64,000 nucleotides of DNA from Methanofollis ethanolicus (GTDB taxonomy: Archaea > Halobacteriota > Methanomicrobia > Methanomicrobiales > Methanofollaceae), in the NCBI RefSeq assembly GCF_001571385.1, contig NZ_BCNW01000001.1:2333470-2397469 (forward strand), given 5' to 3'. This document shows positions 26,308 through 35,115 of the stretch, piece by piece. The notes below the pieces were generated by a model. It ran no database searches. It had not been told where the DNA came from and saw only the letters and a program-made list of their open reading frames with translations. How positions within the stretch are numbered: position 1 is the first letter of the stretch; every line of letters starts with the position of its first letter. Both the position numbers and the translations under genes were made by a program.

Positions 26308-26686
26308 GGCAAACTTTTCTCCAGAGTCCTCTTTTTTCCTTCCTCTGTCAGGCAGACGACCCGATGCAGGGGGCGTTTCATCAAAGCGCCCCTCTCAGGG
26401 CCAGGAAAATCACAATTTCGCCTCTATCCGTGCAGCCTCTGCTGTCGGCGAATACCAGAGGGGGCCGGACACCAGCCCTGTCGGTTCCGGGACGGTCACG
26501 AAACCGCCAGCCCCGGACACGAGGGGCCGTATATATAACACCCCCCAATAGATGGCAATTTCGCAGAATATTATGATGAAAATAAATATATCAAGAGGTT
26601 TAGAAATGAATAATTTTATAATCTAAAGATAGCAATAGAAAATATCGCATGAACGTGACACCAGGACAGCACTTCCGGTACACCCC
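26308..26686. other. AT-rich control region before the histidine kinase
   Basis: No gene is seen. The last 120 bases are AT-rich (GAAAATAAATATATCAAGAG near 26578, and AATAATTTTATAATCTAAAG near 26609), offering several TATA-like elements for the rightward kinase gene. The first half holds a few short GC hairpins but none of the dispersed repeat modules. Confidence 0.5.
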
Positions 26687-28516
26687 ATGAATGAGAGCAG
26701 CACCACCTCCCCGGACAGAAGGCCGTATCTTCATTACGTGCTGTTCTTCGTTTTTCTGGTCATCAGCGTCACCATCGGTTTTCTCTCGACGATCTCGTAC
26801 CTCGAAGTGAGGGGCGAGATCGTCGAGGCGTACGAGGAGGTGATGGACCACACCGACGAGATGATCCGCGAGGTCGTCGTCCTGGTCAACAGAGAGGATA
26901 CCTCCAGGGGACGAGACTACAGCACGGAGATCGTCGCCGTCCTCGACGCGTACCTCGCGGGGTACACCCCGCCGCCGGACAATGCGTCCCTGCCCGATAC
27001 CCGGCCGCCGGAGGAACATCTGCACCGTCTGTTCGGGGAAAACGCCGCGGTATCGGTGCACATCACCAGAATCACCGAGGTCGCCGACGTTGTCAGGTAC
27101 AGCAGGGCACGGCCCCCATGGGAGGTCAGGACGAACCCCGACGGTTCGGTCACCACCAGCGCATACGACCTGACGCCTGACGGGTCCTATCTCCTGGAAG
27201 CGGCCGTCATCATCCCGCAGCAGGGCGGGATACCGGCGATCTACCAGCAGGACATCGTCGCGAAAGCGCGGGACGTCAACCCGTTCCTGGAATCGGTCAG
27301 GGTCTATGACACTGCCGGAGATCTGGTCGTCGACCTCACCGACCCGATGAACACGACGGCAGGGACGCTCGGGCCGGAGATGGTGCAGCAGGTCCTCACG
27401 ACGCGGGCGGACATTGCGGTCATGGACGAAGAGACCTCCAGGATGACCAGGTACCTCTTCGTCGACCCTGACAGGGAGACAGACGAGAACATCAGGATCG
27501 TCGAAGTCACCTACAACCTGCAGGACAGGATCGACCACCTCAACACGGTCAGATTGTTCAATATCATCACAAGTTTGTTGGGTATCATCTTCGGGGCGCT
27601 GGTCGCCCTCGCCTCCTCGTGGTACATCACCCGCCCGGTGGACGCCATCGTGGAGGACGTCGGGATCATCGCGCGGGGCGACCTCGACCACAGGATCAGG
27701 GCGACAAAAGGGATCGAGTTCGCCCGCCTGGAAGAGAGCGTCAACCTGATGGTCAGGCAACTCAAGGAGACCATCAAGAAGTTGAGGGAGTCCGAGGAAC
27801 AGGTCAGGGAGTACAGCAAGAACCTCGAAGAGATGGTGGACCGGCGGGCCGAACAACTGGAGGTGGCAAACGAGGAGGCGAACCTCTACATCGACATCCT
27901 CCTCCACGACATCAACAACGCGAACACCGTCACCCTCTCGTACCTCGAGTTCCTGAAAGAGTCGGGCCTGTCAGAGGAGCAGCGCGAGTACGCCGGGAAG
28001 GCCCTTGTCGGTGCGCAGAAGAGCGTCGAGATCATCATGAATGTCGGGACGATCAGGAAGACCTACGAGAAGAAGACCGACCTTGCGCCCATCTCTCTCG
28101 ACCGGGTGATCAGGGAGGAGATCGCGCATTACCCGGACGCGAGGATCCGGTACGACGGAACCGACGCCGTGGTGATCGCGGACAACCTCTTTGGCGAGGT
28201 CTTCACAAACCTCATCGGGAACAGCCTGAAGCACGGCGGCGACGGCACGGAGATCAGGATCGCCGTCGCCGATCGCGGCGACAAGGTCGAGGTCTCGGTC
28301 GAGGACACCGGCCCGGGCATCCCTGACGACCTCAAGGGCGCTGTCTTCGAGCGCTTCAGGCGCGGGAAGACCCGGGCCTCGGGTAAAGGTCTCGGTCTCC
28401 ATATCTGCCGGTCCCTGGTGACCTGGTACGGCGGGACGATCCGGGCGGACGACCGGGTCGCGGGACGTCCGGGAGAGGGGGCGGCGATACGGTTCACCCT
28501 CAGGAAATGGGTCTGA
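26687..28516 (+). CDS. Membrane sensor histidine kinase with HAMP domain
   Basis: 609 residues. Helix 1 at about 18-40 and helix 2 at about 288-310 flank a large extracytoplasmic sensor region. A HAMP domain follows (WYITRPVDAIVEDVGIIARGD, split over 309-360), then a coiled coil (360-395), the phosphoacceptor-like H-box LLHDINNANTVTLSYLEF with His near 407, and an HATPase domain: N-box GNSLKHGGDG near 513, G1 DTGPGIP near 542, F-box FERFRRG and G2 GKGLGLHICRSLV near 567. No response regulator is adjacent, so the partner is elsewhere. The HDINN form of the H-box is common in methanogen kinases. No ligand can be inferred. Confidence 0.92.
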   Translation: MNESSTTSPDRRPYLHYVLFFVFLVISVTIGFLSTISYLEVRGEIVEAYEEVMDHTDEMIREVVVLVNREDTSRGRDYSTEIVAVLDAYLAGYTPPPDNASLPDTRPPEEHLHRLFGENAAVSVHITRITEVADVVRYSRARPPWEVRTNPDGSVTTSAYDLTPDGSYLLEAAVIIPQQGGIPAIYQQDIVAKARDVNPFLESVRVYDTAGDLVVDLTDPMNTTAGTLGPEMVQQVLTTRADIAVMDEETSRMTRYLFVDPDRETDENIRIVEVTYNLQDRIDHLNTVRLFNIITSLLGIIFGALVALASSWYITRPVDAIVEDVGIIARGDLDHRIRATKGIEFARLEESVNLMVRQLKETIKKLRESEEQVREYSKNLEEMVDRRAEQLEVANEEANLYIDILLHDINNANTVTLSYLEFLKESGLSEEQREYAGKALVGAQKSVEIIMNVGTIRKTYEKKTDLAPISLDRVIREEIAHYPDARIRYDGTDAVVIADNLFGEVFTNLIGNSLKHGGDGTEIRIAVADRGDKVEVSVEDTGPGIPDDLKGAVFERFRRGKTRASGKGLGLHICRSLVTWYGGTIRADDRVAGRPGEGAAIRFTLRKWV

Positions 28517-28544
28517 CATCCTTCGCTATCCTGAACCCCTGGTG

Positions 28545-28880
28545 AGCAGTACAGGGAAGGCGGTTGATCGGTGTCCCGTGCCGGGGGACTACCGTTGAAA
28601 ATCAAAGATTTTCTCGAACTCGCTATCGCTCGTTGTCCCCGGTCCCCCCGCATCAGGATAGGACCCGGGACGGTAAATCCCCATTCGTGTTCATTGATTT
28701 TGCCTTCCTGACCCAATCACAATTCCGGGGGTCAGGGGGCAGAGCCCCCGGCGCGAAGATGTAGGAAGGCAATTGAGTCACACTCGTACCCAGAAATGGT
28801 GAGGGTTTCTACAAAGCCAGAAGACGAAGTCTTCGAGTAGGCCCCCGGTCTCGATTGTGGGGAAGGCATTTAATGGGCAT
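28545..28880. repeat. Hairpin-rich dispersed repeat, copy F
   Basis: CCGGGGGACTACCGTT, hairpin GAAAATC-aaa-GATTTTC, CGAACTCGCTATCGCTCG, GTCCCCGGTCCCCCC, GCATCAGGATAGGACCCGGG, then 28684-28731 (45 of 48 bases equal to copy D), GGGGGTCAGGGGGCAGAGCC and AGAAGACGAAGTCTTCGAGT. It lies between two converging gene ends (histidine kinase and porB); nothing else is seen in 28517-29003. Confidence 0.7.
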
Positions 28881-28975
28881 CCTTCTCCGGGCCGGGCAAC
28901 GAGCACAGAGAGTATAATCCATTCCGGGACACCGTCTCCTACAGCGACCGCTCGTACGCGATTCGGTCAGGTGCG

Positions 28976-28982
28976 AAAAAAA
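28976..28982 (-). terminator. Poly-T stop of the por operon
   Basis: A run of seven A on the plus strand, so T7 for the leftward por transcript, 20-odd bases after the porB stop. Confidence 0.5.
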
Positions 28983-29003
28983 GATCTCTGACCGGTCTCC
29001 CGG

Positions 29004-29903
29004 TCACTCTTCCTTCTTCATGTTCAGGTCGACCCCGAACTTTGCGGCGTTGGCATCGGCGATCGCCTGGATCTTGGCGATCTCCTCCTCGTTCCGGCCG
29101 GGCCGGTAGAGGTGGCGGAACCGCTTCTGGACAGAGAGATAGTCGTCGACAGCCTTCCTGTGGCCGACCTTGCGCACACGCTCGACCTCGCCGTTCATCA
29201 TCTCGTAGTTCACCCAGAGACCGGTCTCCACCGCGAGACGGCCGACGGCCATCGTCTGCGAGCCGTCAAAGCCCCAGCCCGTGCAGCAGGGGGCGTGGAC
29301 CTGGATGTAGTTCGGGCCGTGCGTCGAGACGGCGCGCTGCACCTTCTTGATCAGGTCGTTCGGGTAGGCGATCGAGGCCGTGGCCACATAGGCCGCCCCG
29401 TGGGCCGCCAGGATCGCCGGGAGGTCTTTCTTCGGCCGCGGGTTCCCGGTCGAGCACTTGCCGGCAGGGCTCGTCGTCGTGTCGGCGTCGTACGGCGTCG
29501 CACCCGAGCGCTGGATGCCGGTGTTCATGTAGGCCTCGTTGTCGTAGCAGATGTAGGTGATGTCGTGCCCCCGCTCGAAGGCGCCGGAGATGCAGAGCAT
29601 CCCGATATCGAAGGTGGCGCCGTCGCCGCAGATGCAGACGACATGCTCGTCCCGCCCCTGCTTCTTGAGGGAGGCCTCGATCCCGGATGCCACGGCCGCG
29701 GCATTCTCGAAGAGAGAGTGGATCCAGGGCACGCCCCACGCCGTCTCCGGGTACGGGGTCGAGAAGACCTCCATGCACCCGGTGGAGGCGACGACGATCG
29801 TGTTCTCGCCGGTCGCCTTCATGATCAGCCTGGCCGCAAGGGCCGGGCCGCAGCCACCGCAGGCGCGGTGGCCGCACTCAAAGAGTTCGCATTCCTCGGT
29901 CAT
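29004..29903 (-). CDS. porB: Pyruvate:ferredoxin oxidoreductase (pyruvate synthase) beta subunit
   Basis: 299 residues. Carries the thiamine-diphosphate and 4Fe-4S sites: [11 protein letters not shown] near 10-20 (two of the cluster Cys), TGCMEVFST near 42, the TPP motif [11 protein letters not shown] ending in [12 protein letters not shown], and CCTGWGFDG near 200 with another Cys. Length and the tail LNMKKEE are typical of methanogen PorB. It makes pyruvate from acetyl-CoA, CO2 and reduced ferredoxin, the entry into biosynthesis. Last gene of porCDAB; it starts one base before the porA stop codon is finished being cleared, so translation is coupled. Confidence 0.95.
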   Translation of the reverse strand: MTEECELFECGHRACGGCGPALAARLIMKATGENTIVVASTGCMEVFSTPYPETAWGVPWIHSLFENAAAVASGIEASLKKQGRDEHVVCICGDGATFDIGMLCISGAFERGHDITYICYDNEAYMNTGIQRSGATPYDADTTTSPAGKCSTGNPRPKKDLPAILAAHGAAYVATASIAYPNDLIKKVQRAVSTHGPNYIQVHAPCCTGWGFDGSQTMAVGRLAVETGLWVNYEMMNGEVERVRKVGHRKAVDDYLSVQKRFRHLYRPGRNEEEIAKIQAIADANAAKFGVDLNMKKEE

Positions 29904-29904
29904 C

Positions 29905-31059
29905 TCAGAGCACCTCCGTCCGCAGGCCGAAGAACTGGTCGCCCTCTCCTTTTTCGAGGAGGTCGGCGATCGCCTTGATATCGGCCTGCCGCACGTCCCT
30001 GCCGCCGAGGGCCAGGATGTAGCCTTTCACGTCGATCCCGCTGCCGTACAGGGCGTCCCGCACTTCGAGTGCGAGCGCGCCCTTCTGGCCGAGGGAGATG
30101 TTCTTGTCGAGGACCGCAACCTTCGAGACGCCCGGGAGGGCGGCCCTGATCTCCTCGGAGGGGAAGGGGCGGAAACTGCGGACCTTCAGCAGACCGACCT
30201 TCTTCCCGTCGGCCCGCATCTCGTCGATCGCTTCCCTGACAGTCCCGCAGATCGAGCCCAGCGCAATAAACGCCATGTCGGCGTCCTCAAGGCGGTAGCC
30301 CTCGACGAGACCGGAGTAGTCGCGGCCGAACTTTGCGGCGAACTCGGCGCCGACCTCGGCAAAGACTTCCTTCGCCCGCTTCTGGGCCTGGTCGGTCTCG
30401 TACCTGAACTCCATGTAATAGTCAGGGGTCGCGTACATGCCAAGGGACATCGGCTTCTTCGCGTCCAGGATGTTGACCGGTGCATATGGCGGGAGGAAGG
30501 CATCGATCGCCTCCTGCGAGGGCATGTCCACCGGTTCATACGTATGCGTCAGGATGAAACCGTCGAAGCAGACCATCGCGGGCAGGAGAACCCTGTGGTC
30601 CTCGGCAACCTTGTAGGCGATGAAGTGGAGGTCTGTCGCCTCCTGGTTGTCCTCGGCGTAGAACTGCAGCCAGCCCGAGTCCCGCAGGGAGATCGAGTCC
30701 TGCTGGTCGTTCCAGATATTCAGGGGCGCACCGAGGGCGCGGTTTGCGATCGTCATCACGACCGGCTGGCGCATCCCGGCGACGTTGAAGCAGACCTCGA
30801 ACATAAGGGCAAGGCCCTGCGAGGTGGTCGCGGAGTAGACGCGGGACCCCGCGGCGCTTGCCCCGAGGCAGGCCGAAAGGGCAGAAAACTCGCTTTCCAC
30901 ACAGATATACTCGGCGTCCAGTTTGCAGTCGGCGACCATGCTCGCGAGCGCCTCGACGATATGCGTCTGCGGCGTGATCGGGTATGCCGCGACCACCTGG
31001 GGACGGCAGAGCCTGACAGCCTCGGCGACCGCATGGGAACCTTCCAGAATCTCCATCAT
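29905..31059 (-). CDS. porA: Pyruvate:ferredoxin oxidoreductase alpha subunit
   Basis: 384 residues. The alpha subunit pattern is complete: [28 protein letters not shown] (split over residues 7-34), the [19 protein letters not shown] block, [12 protein letters not shown], and the C-terminal [14 protein letters not shown] domain. The YPITPQT motif binds substrate near TPP. The 2-oxoglutarate relative KorA is excluded by the PorA-like domain order and by the small separate porD and porC genes beside it. A double ATG starts the gene; GGAG lies 10-13 bases before it. Confidence 0.95.
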   Translation of the reverse strand: MMEILEGSHAVAEAVRLCRPQVVAAYPITPQTHIVEALASMVADCKLDAEYICVESEFSALSACLGASAAGSRVYSATTSQGLALMFEVCFNVAGMRQPVVMTIANRALGAPLNIWNDQQDSISLRDSGWLQFYAEDNQEATDLHFIAYKVAEDHRVLLPAMVCFDGFILTHTYEPVDMPSQEAIDAFLPPYAPVNILDAKKPMSLGMYATPDYYMEFRYETDQAQKRAKEVFAEVGAEFAAKFGRDYSGLVEGYRLEDADMAFIALGSICGTVREAIDEMRADGKKVGLLKVRSFRPFPSEEIRAALPGVSKVAVLDKNISLGQKGALALEVRDALYGSGIDVKGYILALGGRDVRQADIKAIADLLEKGEGDQFFGLRTEVL

Positions 31060-31062
31060 GTC

Positions 31063-31323
31063 TTACTTCTCCTCCTGGACGAGTTCGATGTCATCAACAG
31101 GGCACTCCTCGGCACAGAGGCCGCAGCCCTTGCAATAGGTATAGTCAGGGCGGTAATAGCCGTCCTCGCCCTCGTGCACGCAGCCCTCGGGACAGACGAC
31201 CTCGCAGAGACCACATTTCACGCATTTGTCGTACTTGAAAACAGGCTTGAAGACCCGCCAGGACCCGGTCTTATTGTCCCGAGCCCGGCCCGGTGCGGCG
31301 GCGCACCCGACATTCAACCCCAT
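31063..31323 (-). CDS. porD: Pyruvate:ferredoxin oxidoreductase delta subunit (ferredoxin-like)
   Basis: 86 residues with two 4Fe-4S motifs, CVKCGLCEVVCPEGC near 36 and CKGCGLCAEECPVDD near 65. It conducts electrons between the TPP/cluster core and external ferredoxin. The N-terminal extension with TGSWRVFKPV is the usual PorD feature. Its ATG overlaps the porC stop by one base (TGATG). Confidence 0.94.
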   Translation of the reverse strand: MGLNVGCAAAPGRARDNKTGSWRVFKPVFKYDKCVKCGLCEVVCPEGCVHEGEDGYYRPDYTYCKGCGLCAEECPVDDIELVQEEK

Positions 31324-31865
31324 CAGGCCTCACCTTTCACGAGTTTGTAGGCATATTCGGCTGCCGCCACGTTCTTCTCGCCAAGTTTTCCCGGGAAGCG
31401 CCGCATAAGGGCCTTCCTGATCGCGGGGAGGGCGATCTCGCCGGTCGCCGCGGCGAAGGCGCCGATGAGCGTGGTGTTCATGATCGGGACACCGAGTTTC
31501 TCAAGGGCGATGCCGGTGGCGTCGAGGGTGATCAGCCTGACCCCCTCGGGAACAGCGGCGTCGATCGAGCGTTCTGTATTCACGATCGCGATGCCCCCCT
31601 TCTTCAAACCGCCGAAGACATCGACGTCACGGATCAGGCTGCTGTCCTGGACGATGATGTAGTCGGGTTCATAGACCTGACTGCGCAGGCGGATCTTCGC
31701 GTCGTTGAACCGGACGAACGCCTGCACGGGGGCGCCGCGCCGTTCGACTCCAAATGCAGGAAATGCCTGCGAATAGACGCCGTCTTCGAATGCAGCGACG
31801 GCGATCAGTTCGGCAGCAGTGACAGAACCCTGCCCACCCCTGCCATGGATGCGTAACTCTCTCAC
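31323..31865 (-). CDS. porC: Pyruvate:ferredoxin oxidoreductase gamma subunit
   Basis: 180 residues, the CoA-binding gamma subunit. The start RELRIHGRGGQGSVTAAELI is the family signature, followed by SQAFPAFGVERRGAPVQAFVR and NTTLIGAFAAATG. GTG start. First gene of the operon: an AT-rich TATA-like stretch lies 27-40 bases upstream. Order C-D-A-B is that of methanogen pyruvate synthase. Confidence 0.95.
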   Translation of the reverse strand: MRELRIHGRGGQGSVTAAELIAVAAFEDGVYSQAFPAFGVERRGAPVQAFVRFNDAKIRLRSQVYEPDYIIVQDSSLIRDVDVFGGLKKGGIAIVNTERSIDAAVPEGVRLITLDATGIALEKLGVPIMNTTLIGAFAAATGEIALPAIRKALMRRFPGKLGEKNVAAAEYAYKLVKGEA

Positions 31866-31891
31866 TCAGACTACCCCATAGAATTTATCAT

Positions 31892-31905
31892 GATTAATAA
31901 ATAAG
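31892..31905 (-). promoter_or_regulatory. Putative TATA element of porCDAB
   Basis: Read leftward, TTATTTATTAATC is centred about 33 bases before the porC GTG. Confidence 0.5.
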
Positions 31906-31996
31906 AATCTTGTGTAGGGGACAATCGACCCGGAATCGCGGGAAAAACCCCTATCCACTCATGCATATCCCGGGACATCAATGTACCATATAAATG

Positions 31997-32014
31997 AAAA
32001 ACCCCATCGGGTTT
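31997..32014 (-). terminator. Hairpin with T-run behind methanogenesis marker 12
   Basis: On the leftward strand AAACCC-gatg-GGGTTT is followed by TTTC. A second small stem (CCTTC-ttttcg-GAAGG) precedes it. Both lie between the converging-away marker 12 stop and the por promoter; the 296-base gap has no gene. Confidence 0.4.
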
Positions 32015-32161
32015 CAACCTTCCGAAAAGAAGGAAAAAACCGGAAACGAAAAAATACCCCGGCAAATAATATTTCACGGATAGTTTTGCCTGCCCGCCGG
32101 GGAAGGGGGAGGGAGGCACCCGGACTCTTTCCTGCGCGGGGCCACGGTTCCCGGCACGGCG

Positions 32162-33034
32162 TCAGAGGTCAACGGAAAGTCCCAGGATCTCCTGTTTTCC
32201 GGAGAAGACGTCCCGCGCTATCCGGGCAAGGCCGCGGGCCGCACACCACTCGTCATAGACCGCGACCGGGCGGCCGAGCAACGCGCTCACCTCTTCGGCC
32301 ACGATGGGCCCCTTCGACCCGGCCAGGGCCACATGAGCCTCGGGGTTGAGGAGGAGCATCGCGGCGCACTCCATCGCCGCGAACATCGCGATCGTCCTGT
32401 CCTGCTCCTCGGGCGGGAGGGTGTGGGAGACGCCGGCATGGAGGAAGGCCTCGTTCGCCGTCTCCACGCCCGCGTCGATCCTCCGGATCGCGTCGACGTC
32501 CAGGGCGCCGTGCTGCGTGCCCGGGGCGAAGACGCAGGCGTCGAAGGCGCCGACGATCCGCCCCCCGGAGACCAGGAGGGTGACGGTGTTCGATGAGGTG
32601 TCGCAGACCACGGCGTCGGACCCGAGGTCGTGGCAGACTTCGTAGGCGATCCCGATCTTCTCCGGGCTGGTCTGGTGGGAGTACGCCTTGAACCGGGGAT
32701 CTGTCGGGGAGCCGCGGTGGATGCCCGGCATCACGACGGCAGGGATGCCGCTTGCGGCGACCTCGTCGAAGACCCGCGTGCCCCCGCCGATGTGCTTGCC
32801 CGCGCCCTCCTGCGAGACGACGCCGCGGTTCTCGACCCTGCAGATGTCGGTGATGGTCGATATGCCGTCTCCCATCGAATAGCAGACCGCAATGCCCTCG
32901 ATCTCGTCGAGAGGACAGAGACGTTCGAGGTCACGGACCGAAAAGTCCCGCGCGGCCTCGCGCGAGACTTTGAAGTGGTCGACCTCAGATGCAAAGCGCA
33001 TGGCCGTTGTGCCATGATCGATCCCGATGAACAT
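32162..33034 (-). CDS. Methanogenesis marker protein 12 (ASKHA kinase-fold)
   Basis: 290 residues. The N-terminus MFIGIDHGTTAMRF is the phosphate-1 loop of an acetate/sugar kinase-like (ASKHA) fold, with VVCDTSSNTVTLLVSGGRIVG near 170 as the second phosphate loop and HVALAGSKGPIVAEEV near 235 as the adenosine site. The family (TIGR03281) is found only in methanogens and is called methanogenesis marker 12; its reaction is not established as far as I know. The frame extends 11 codons upstream, but the ATG before FIGIDHG fits the fold. It is 90 bases behind the DUF368 gene, same strand. Confidence 0.92.
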   Translation of the reverse strand: MFIGIDHGTTAMRFASEVDHFKVSREAARDFSVRDLERLCPLDEIEGIAVCYSMGDGISTITDICRVENRGVVSQEGAGKHIGGGTRVFDEVAASGIPAVVMPGIHRGSPTDPRFKAYSHQTSPEKIGIAYEVCHDLGSDAVVCDTSSNTVTLLVSGGRIVGAFDACVFAPGTQHGALDVDAIRRIDAGVETANEAFLHAGVSHTLPPEEQDRTIAMFAAMECAAMLLLNPEAHVALAGSKGPIVAEEVSALLGRPVAVYDEWCAARGLARIARDVFSGKQEILGLSVDL

Positions 33035-33123
33035 GATATCTTCCGTACCTCTTGGACCTGCCTGCACAAGTACGTTTTTCTGATCCGTCCCGGAAAAAAG
33101 AGAGGTTCAGGCACCGCCCGACC

Positions 33124-33972
33124 CTAGCGCCGTTTTACGTACTCCACCATGCCGATGACGACGATGCCGGCGACGAGGAAGATGCCGCCGTCGACGAGGA
33201 TATTGCCGGACATAGCGGCCTTTTCGGAGAGCATCCTGGTCGAACCGAGCATCAGGCCGGTGAGGAAGGCGAGCATCGCGGTCTTGTGGTTCTTCAGGAG
33301 ATATTTGAGGGCCTTCGTAAAGAGGAGGAGACCGGTGAGGCCGCCGACCATGAAGGTGACGATCTCGGGGAGGGCGAATGACTTGAGCGCCGCGAGCATG
33401 AACTCGTACTGGTTGAGGATGAGGGTCATGTAGGCGCCCGATATGCCGGGGAGGACCATGGCGCAGATCGCCACCATCCCGGTCAGAAAGATCACCGGCA
33501 GGGAGTGGCCGGCGTCGAGGTGGCCGAGGCCGGTCAGGAAAAACCCGGCGACGGTTCCGGCGAGAAGGAAGGCCAGGCCCGCAAGGCCGGGCGAGCGGAT
33601 CTCCAGGAAGAGGACGACGGCGGAGGCGATGATCAGCCCGATGAAGAAGGAGTAGGTCTCGACCCCGTGGTATCCCAGGAGGTACAGGATGACTCCCGAC
33701 ATGACCAGGAATGCCGTGGCGATCCCGGCAAGGAGGACGACCAGGAAGGGGAAGTCGATTTTTTCGAGGTCGTTCCTGAACGCCCCGAAGTCGCCGTGCA
33801 GCACGTGCTTCAGCGACCCGGGATCGACGGCGCCGATCGCCCCGATCAGGCGCTCGTAGATGCCGGTGATGAGGGCGATGGTCCCTCCCGAGACGCCCGG
33901 GATGACGTCGCAGGCCCCCATCATCAGGCCACGGAGATATATCCCGGCGTGTTCTCGTAGTTCTCTGCGCAT
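33124..33972 (-). CDS. DUF368 membrane protein (PopT-type polyprenyl-phosphate transporter family)
   Basis: About 282 residues, eight or more helices, with the two inverted-repeat motifs of the family: GACDVIPGVSGGTIALITG near 20 and CAMVLPGISGAYMTLILNQY near 165. Bacterial DUF368 proteins (PopT) were identified as undecaprenyl-phosphate translocases that recycle the lipid carrier; an archaeal member could recycle dolichyl phosphate for the surface glycosylation encoded elsewhere in this window (inference). Two ATGs lie at the start; AGGA is eight bases before the second, which is used here. It probably shares a transcript with marker 12. Confidence 0.9.
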   Translation of the reverse strand: MRRELREHAGIYLRGLMMGACDVIPGVSGGTIALITGIYERLIGAIGAVDPGSLKHVLHGDFGAFRNDLEKIDFPFLVVLLAGIATAFLVMSGVILYLLGYHGVETYSFFIGLIIASAVVLFLEIRSPGLAGLAFLLAGTVAGFFLTGLGHLDAGHSLPVIFLTGMVAICAMVLPGISGAYMTLILNQYEFMLAALKSFALPEIVTFMVGGLTGLLLFTKALKYLLKNHKTAMLAFLTGLMLGSTRMLSEKAAMSGNILVDGGIFLVAGIVVIGMVEYVKRR

Positions 33973-34119
33973 GGTCATGGTCCTGTGTGCATAGGGTGTG
34001 GAGGCGGGCCGTAATTAATGATTATGATAGAAGCATGGCAGGCATGCCGCGGCGGAAAGGGACGGCACTCGACGACCCGGACGAGTGAGGAGAGGGGAGG
34101 GAATGGTCCTGCCGTCACC

Positions 34120-34127
34120 CATATTAT
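34120..34127 (+). promoter_or_regulatory. Putative TATA box that decides the epimerase start
   Basis: CATATTAT is centred 29 bases before the third candidate start (34152) of the epimerase. This distance is that of an archaeal leaderless promoter and supports that ATG over the GTG and ATG further up. Confidence 0.5.
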
Positions 34128-34151
34128 CTCGCGGTGCCAATGAGATCGTAT

Positions 34152-35090
34152 ATGTTCTCGATCGTCACGGGCGGCGCCGGATTTATCGGCTCCCATCTGG
34201 TCGACACCCTTGTGGAGCAGGGGGATCGCGTGCTGGTTCTCGACAGCCTCCGCACCGGGGATCTCGCCAATATCAGGGGGCATCTCGATGCCGGGAGAAT
34301 CGATTATCTTCAGGCCGACCTGCTCGAAGATGGCTGGCAGGAGAGGTTCGAAGGGGCAGAGAGGGTCTATCACCTCGCCGCCGACCCTGATGTTCGGGGG
34401 AGCGCCGCAACGCCGGCAGACGTCTATGAGAACAATGTCACCGCTACGGTCCGCGTCCTCGAAGCGATGCGGGTCCACGGTGTCGGCGAGATCGTCTTCA
34501 CCTCCACCTCGACTGTCTACGGCGAGGCGTCGGTCATCCCGACGCCCGAGGACTACAGCCCGATGGAACCGATCTCGGTCTATGCCGCGAGCAAACTGGC
34601 CGCGGAAGCGATGATCTCGTCCTATGCCCACACCTACGGGATGAAGGCGCGGGTCTTCCGGTTCGCCAACATCATCGGCGAGCGGAGCAACCATGGCGTG
34701 ATCTGGGACTTCGCCCACAAACTGAAAGAGAACCCGGCCGAACTGGAGATCCTGGGGGACGGGAAGCAGATCAAGTCGTACCTCCTCGTCTCGGAGTGCG
34801 TGGCGGCCCTCCTCCACGCGGTCAGGGCGGCGGACGGGCCTTTTGCCTGTTTCAATATCGGGTCCGAGGACTGGATCGATGTCACGGCGATCGCCCGGAT
34901 CGTCGCCGACGAGATGGGTCTCCCCGACGTGCGTTTCCGGTACACCGGGGGCGACCGCGGCTGGGTGGGCGATGTCCCGAGGATGCAGCTTGCCGTCGAA
35001 AAGATCGGGGCGACGGGGTGGCACACGACCGTCGGGTCCGAGGAGTCGGTGCGGCAGGCGGCACGCGCCCTTGTCAGGGAAATCTGCTGA
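34152..35090 (+). CDS. NAD-dependent sugar epimerase/dehydratase (GalE-like)
   Basis: 312 residues of the extended short-chain dehydrogenase family. FSIVTGGAGFIGSHLVD at the start is the NAD-binding glycine motif, VYHLAADPDV near 75, the catalytic pair in TSTSTVYGEA (Ser/Thr) near 120 and YAASKLAAE (Tyr-x3-Lys) near 145, and RFANIIGERSNHGVI near 172. It is most like UDP-glucose 4-epimerase or UDP-glucuronate epimerase; substrate not certain. The leaderless start agrees with the family N-terminus. Followed 25 bases later by apgM. Confidence 0.88.
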   Translation: MFSIVTGGAGFIGSHLVDTLVEQGDRVLVLDSLRTGDLANIRGHLDAGRIDYLQADLLEDGWQERFEGAERVYHLAADPDVRGSAATPADVYENNVTATVRVLEAMRVHGVGEIVFTSTSTVYGEASVIPTPEDYSPMEPISVYAASKLAAEAMISSYAHTYGMKARVFRFANIIGERSNHGVIWDFAHKLKENPAELEILGDGKQIKSYLLVSECVAALLHAVRAADGPFACFNIGSEDWIDVTAIARIVADEMGLPDVRFRYTGGDRGWVGDVPRMQLAVEKIGATGWHTTVGSEESVRQAARALVREIC

Positions 35091-35115
35091 AAAACAGAGG
35101 AGAAAAAGACCAGTC

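Noticed and set aside
29557-31350. A 597-codon plus-strand frame over the por operon
   Set aside because: No protein motifs; it is the complement of porB, porA and porD, which are fully recognisable on the minus strand.
29004-31865. Assignment as 2-oxoglutarate:ferredoxin oxidoreductase
   Set aside because: The gene order C-D-A-B, the PorB N-terminal CxxC set and the PorA C-terminal domain fit pyruvate synthase, not Kor.
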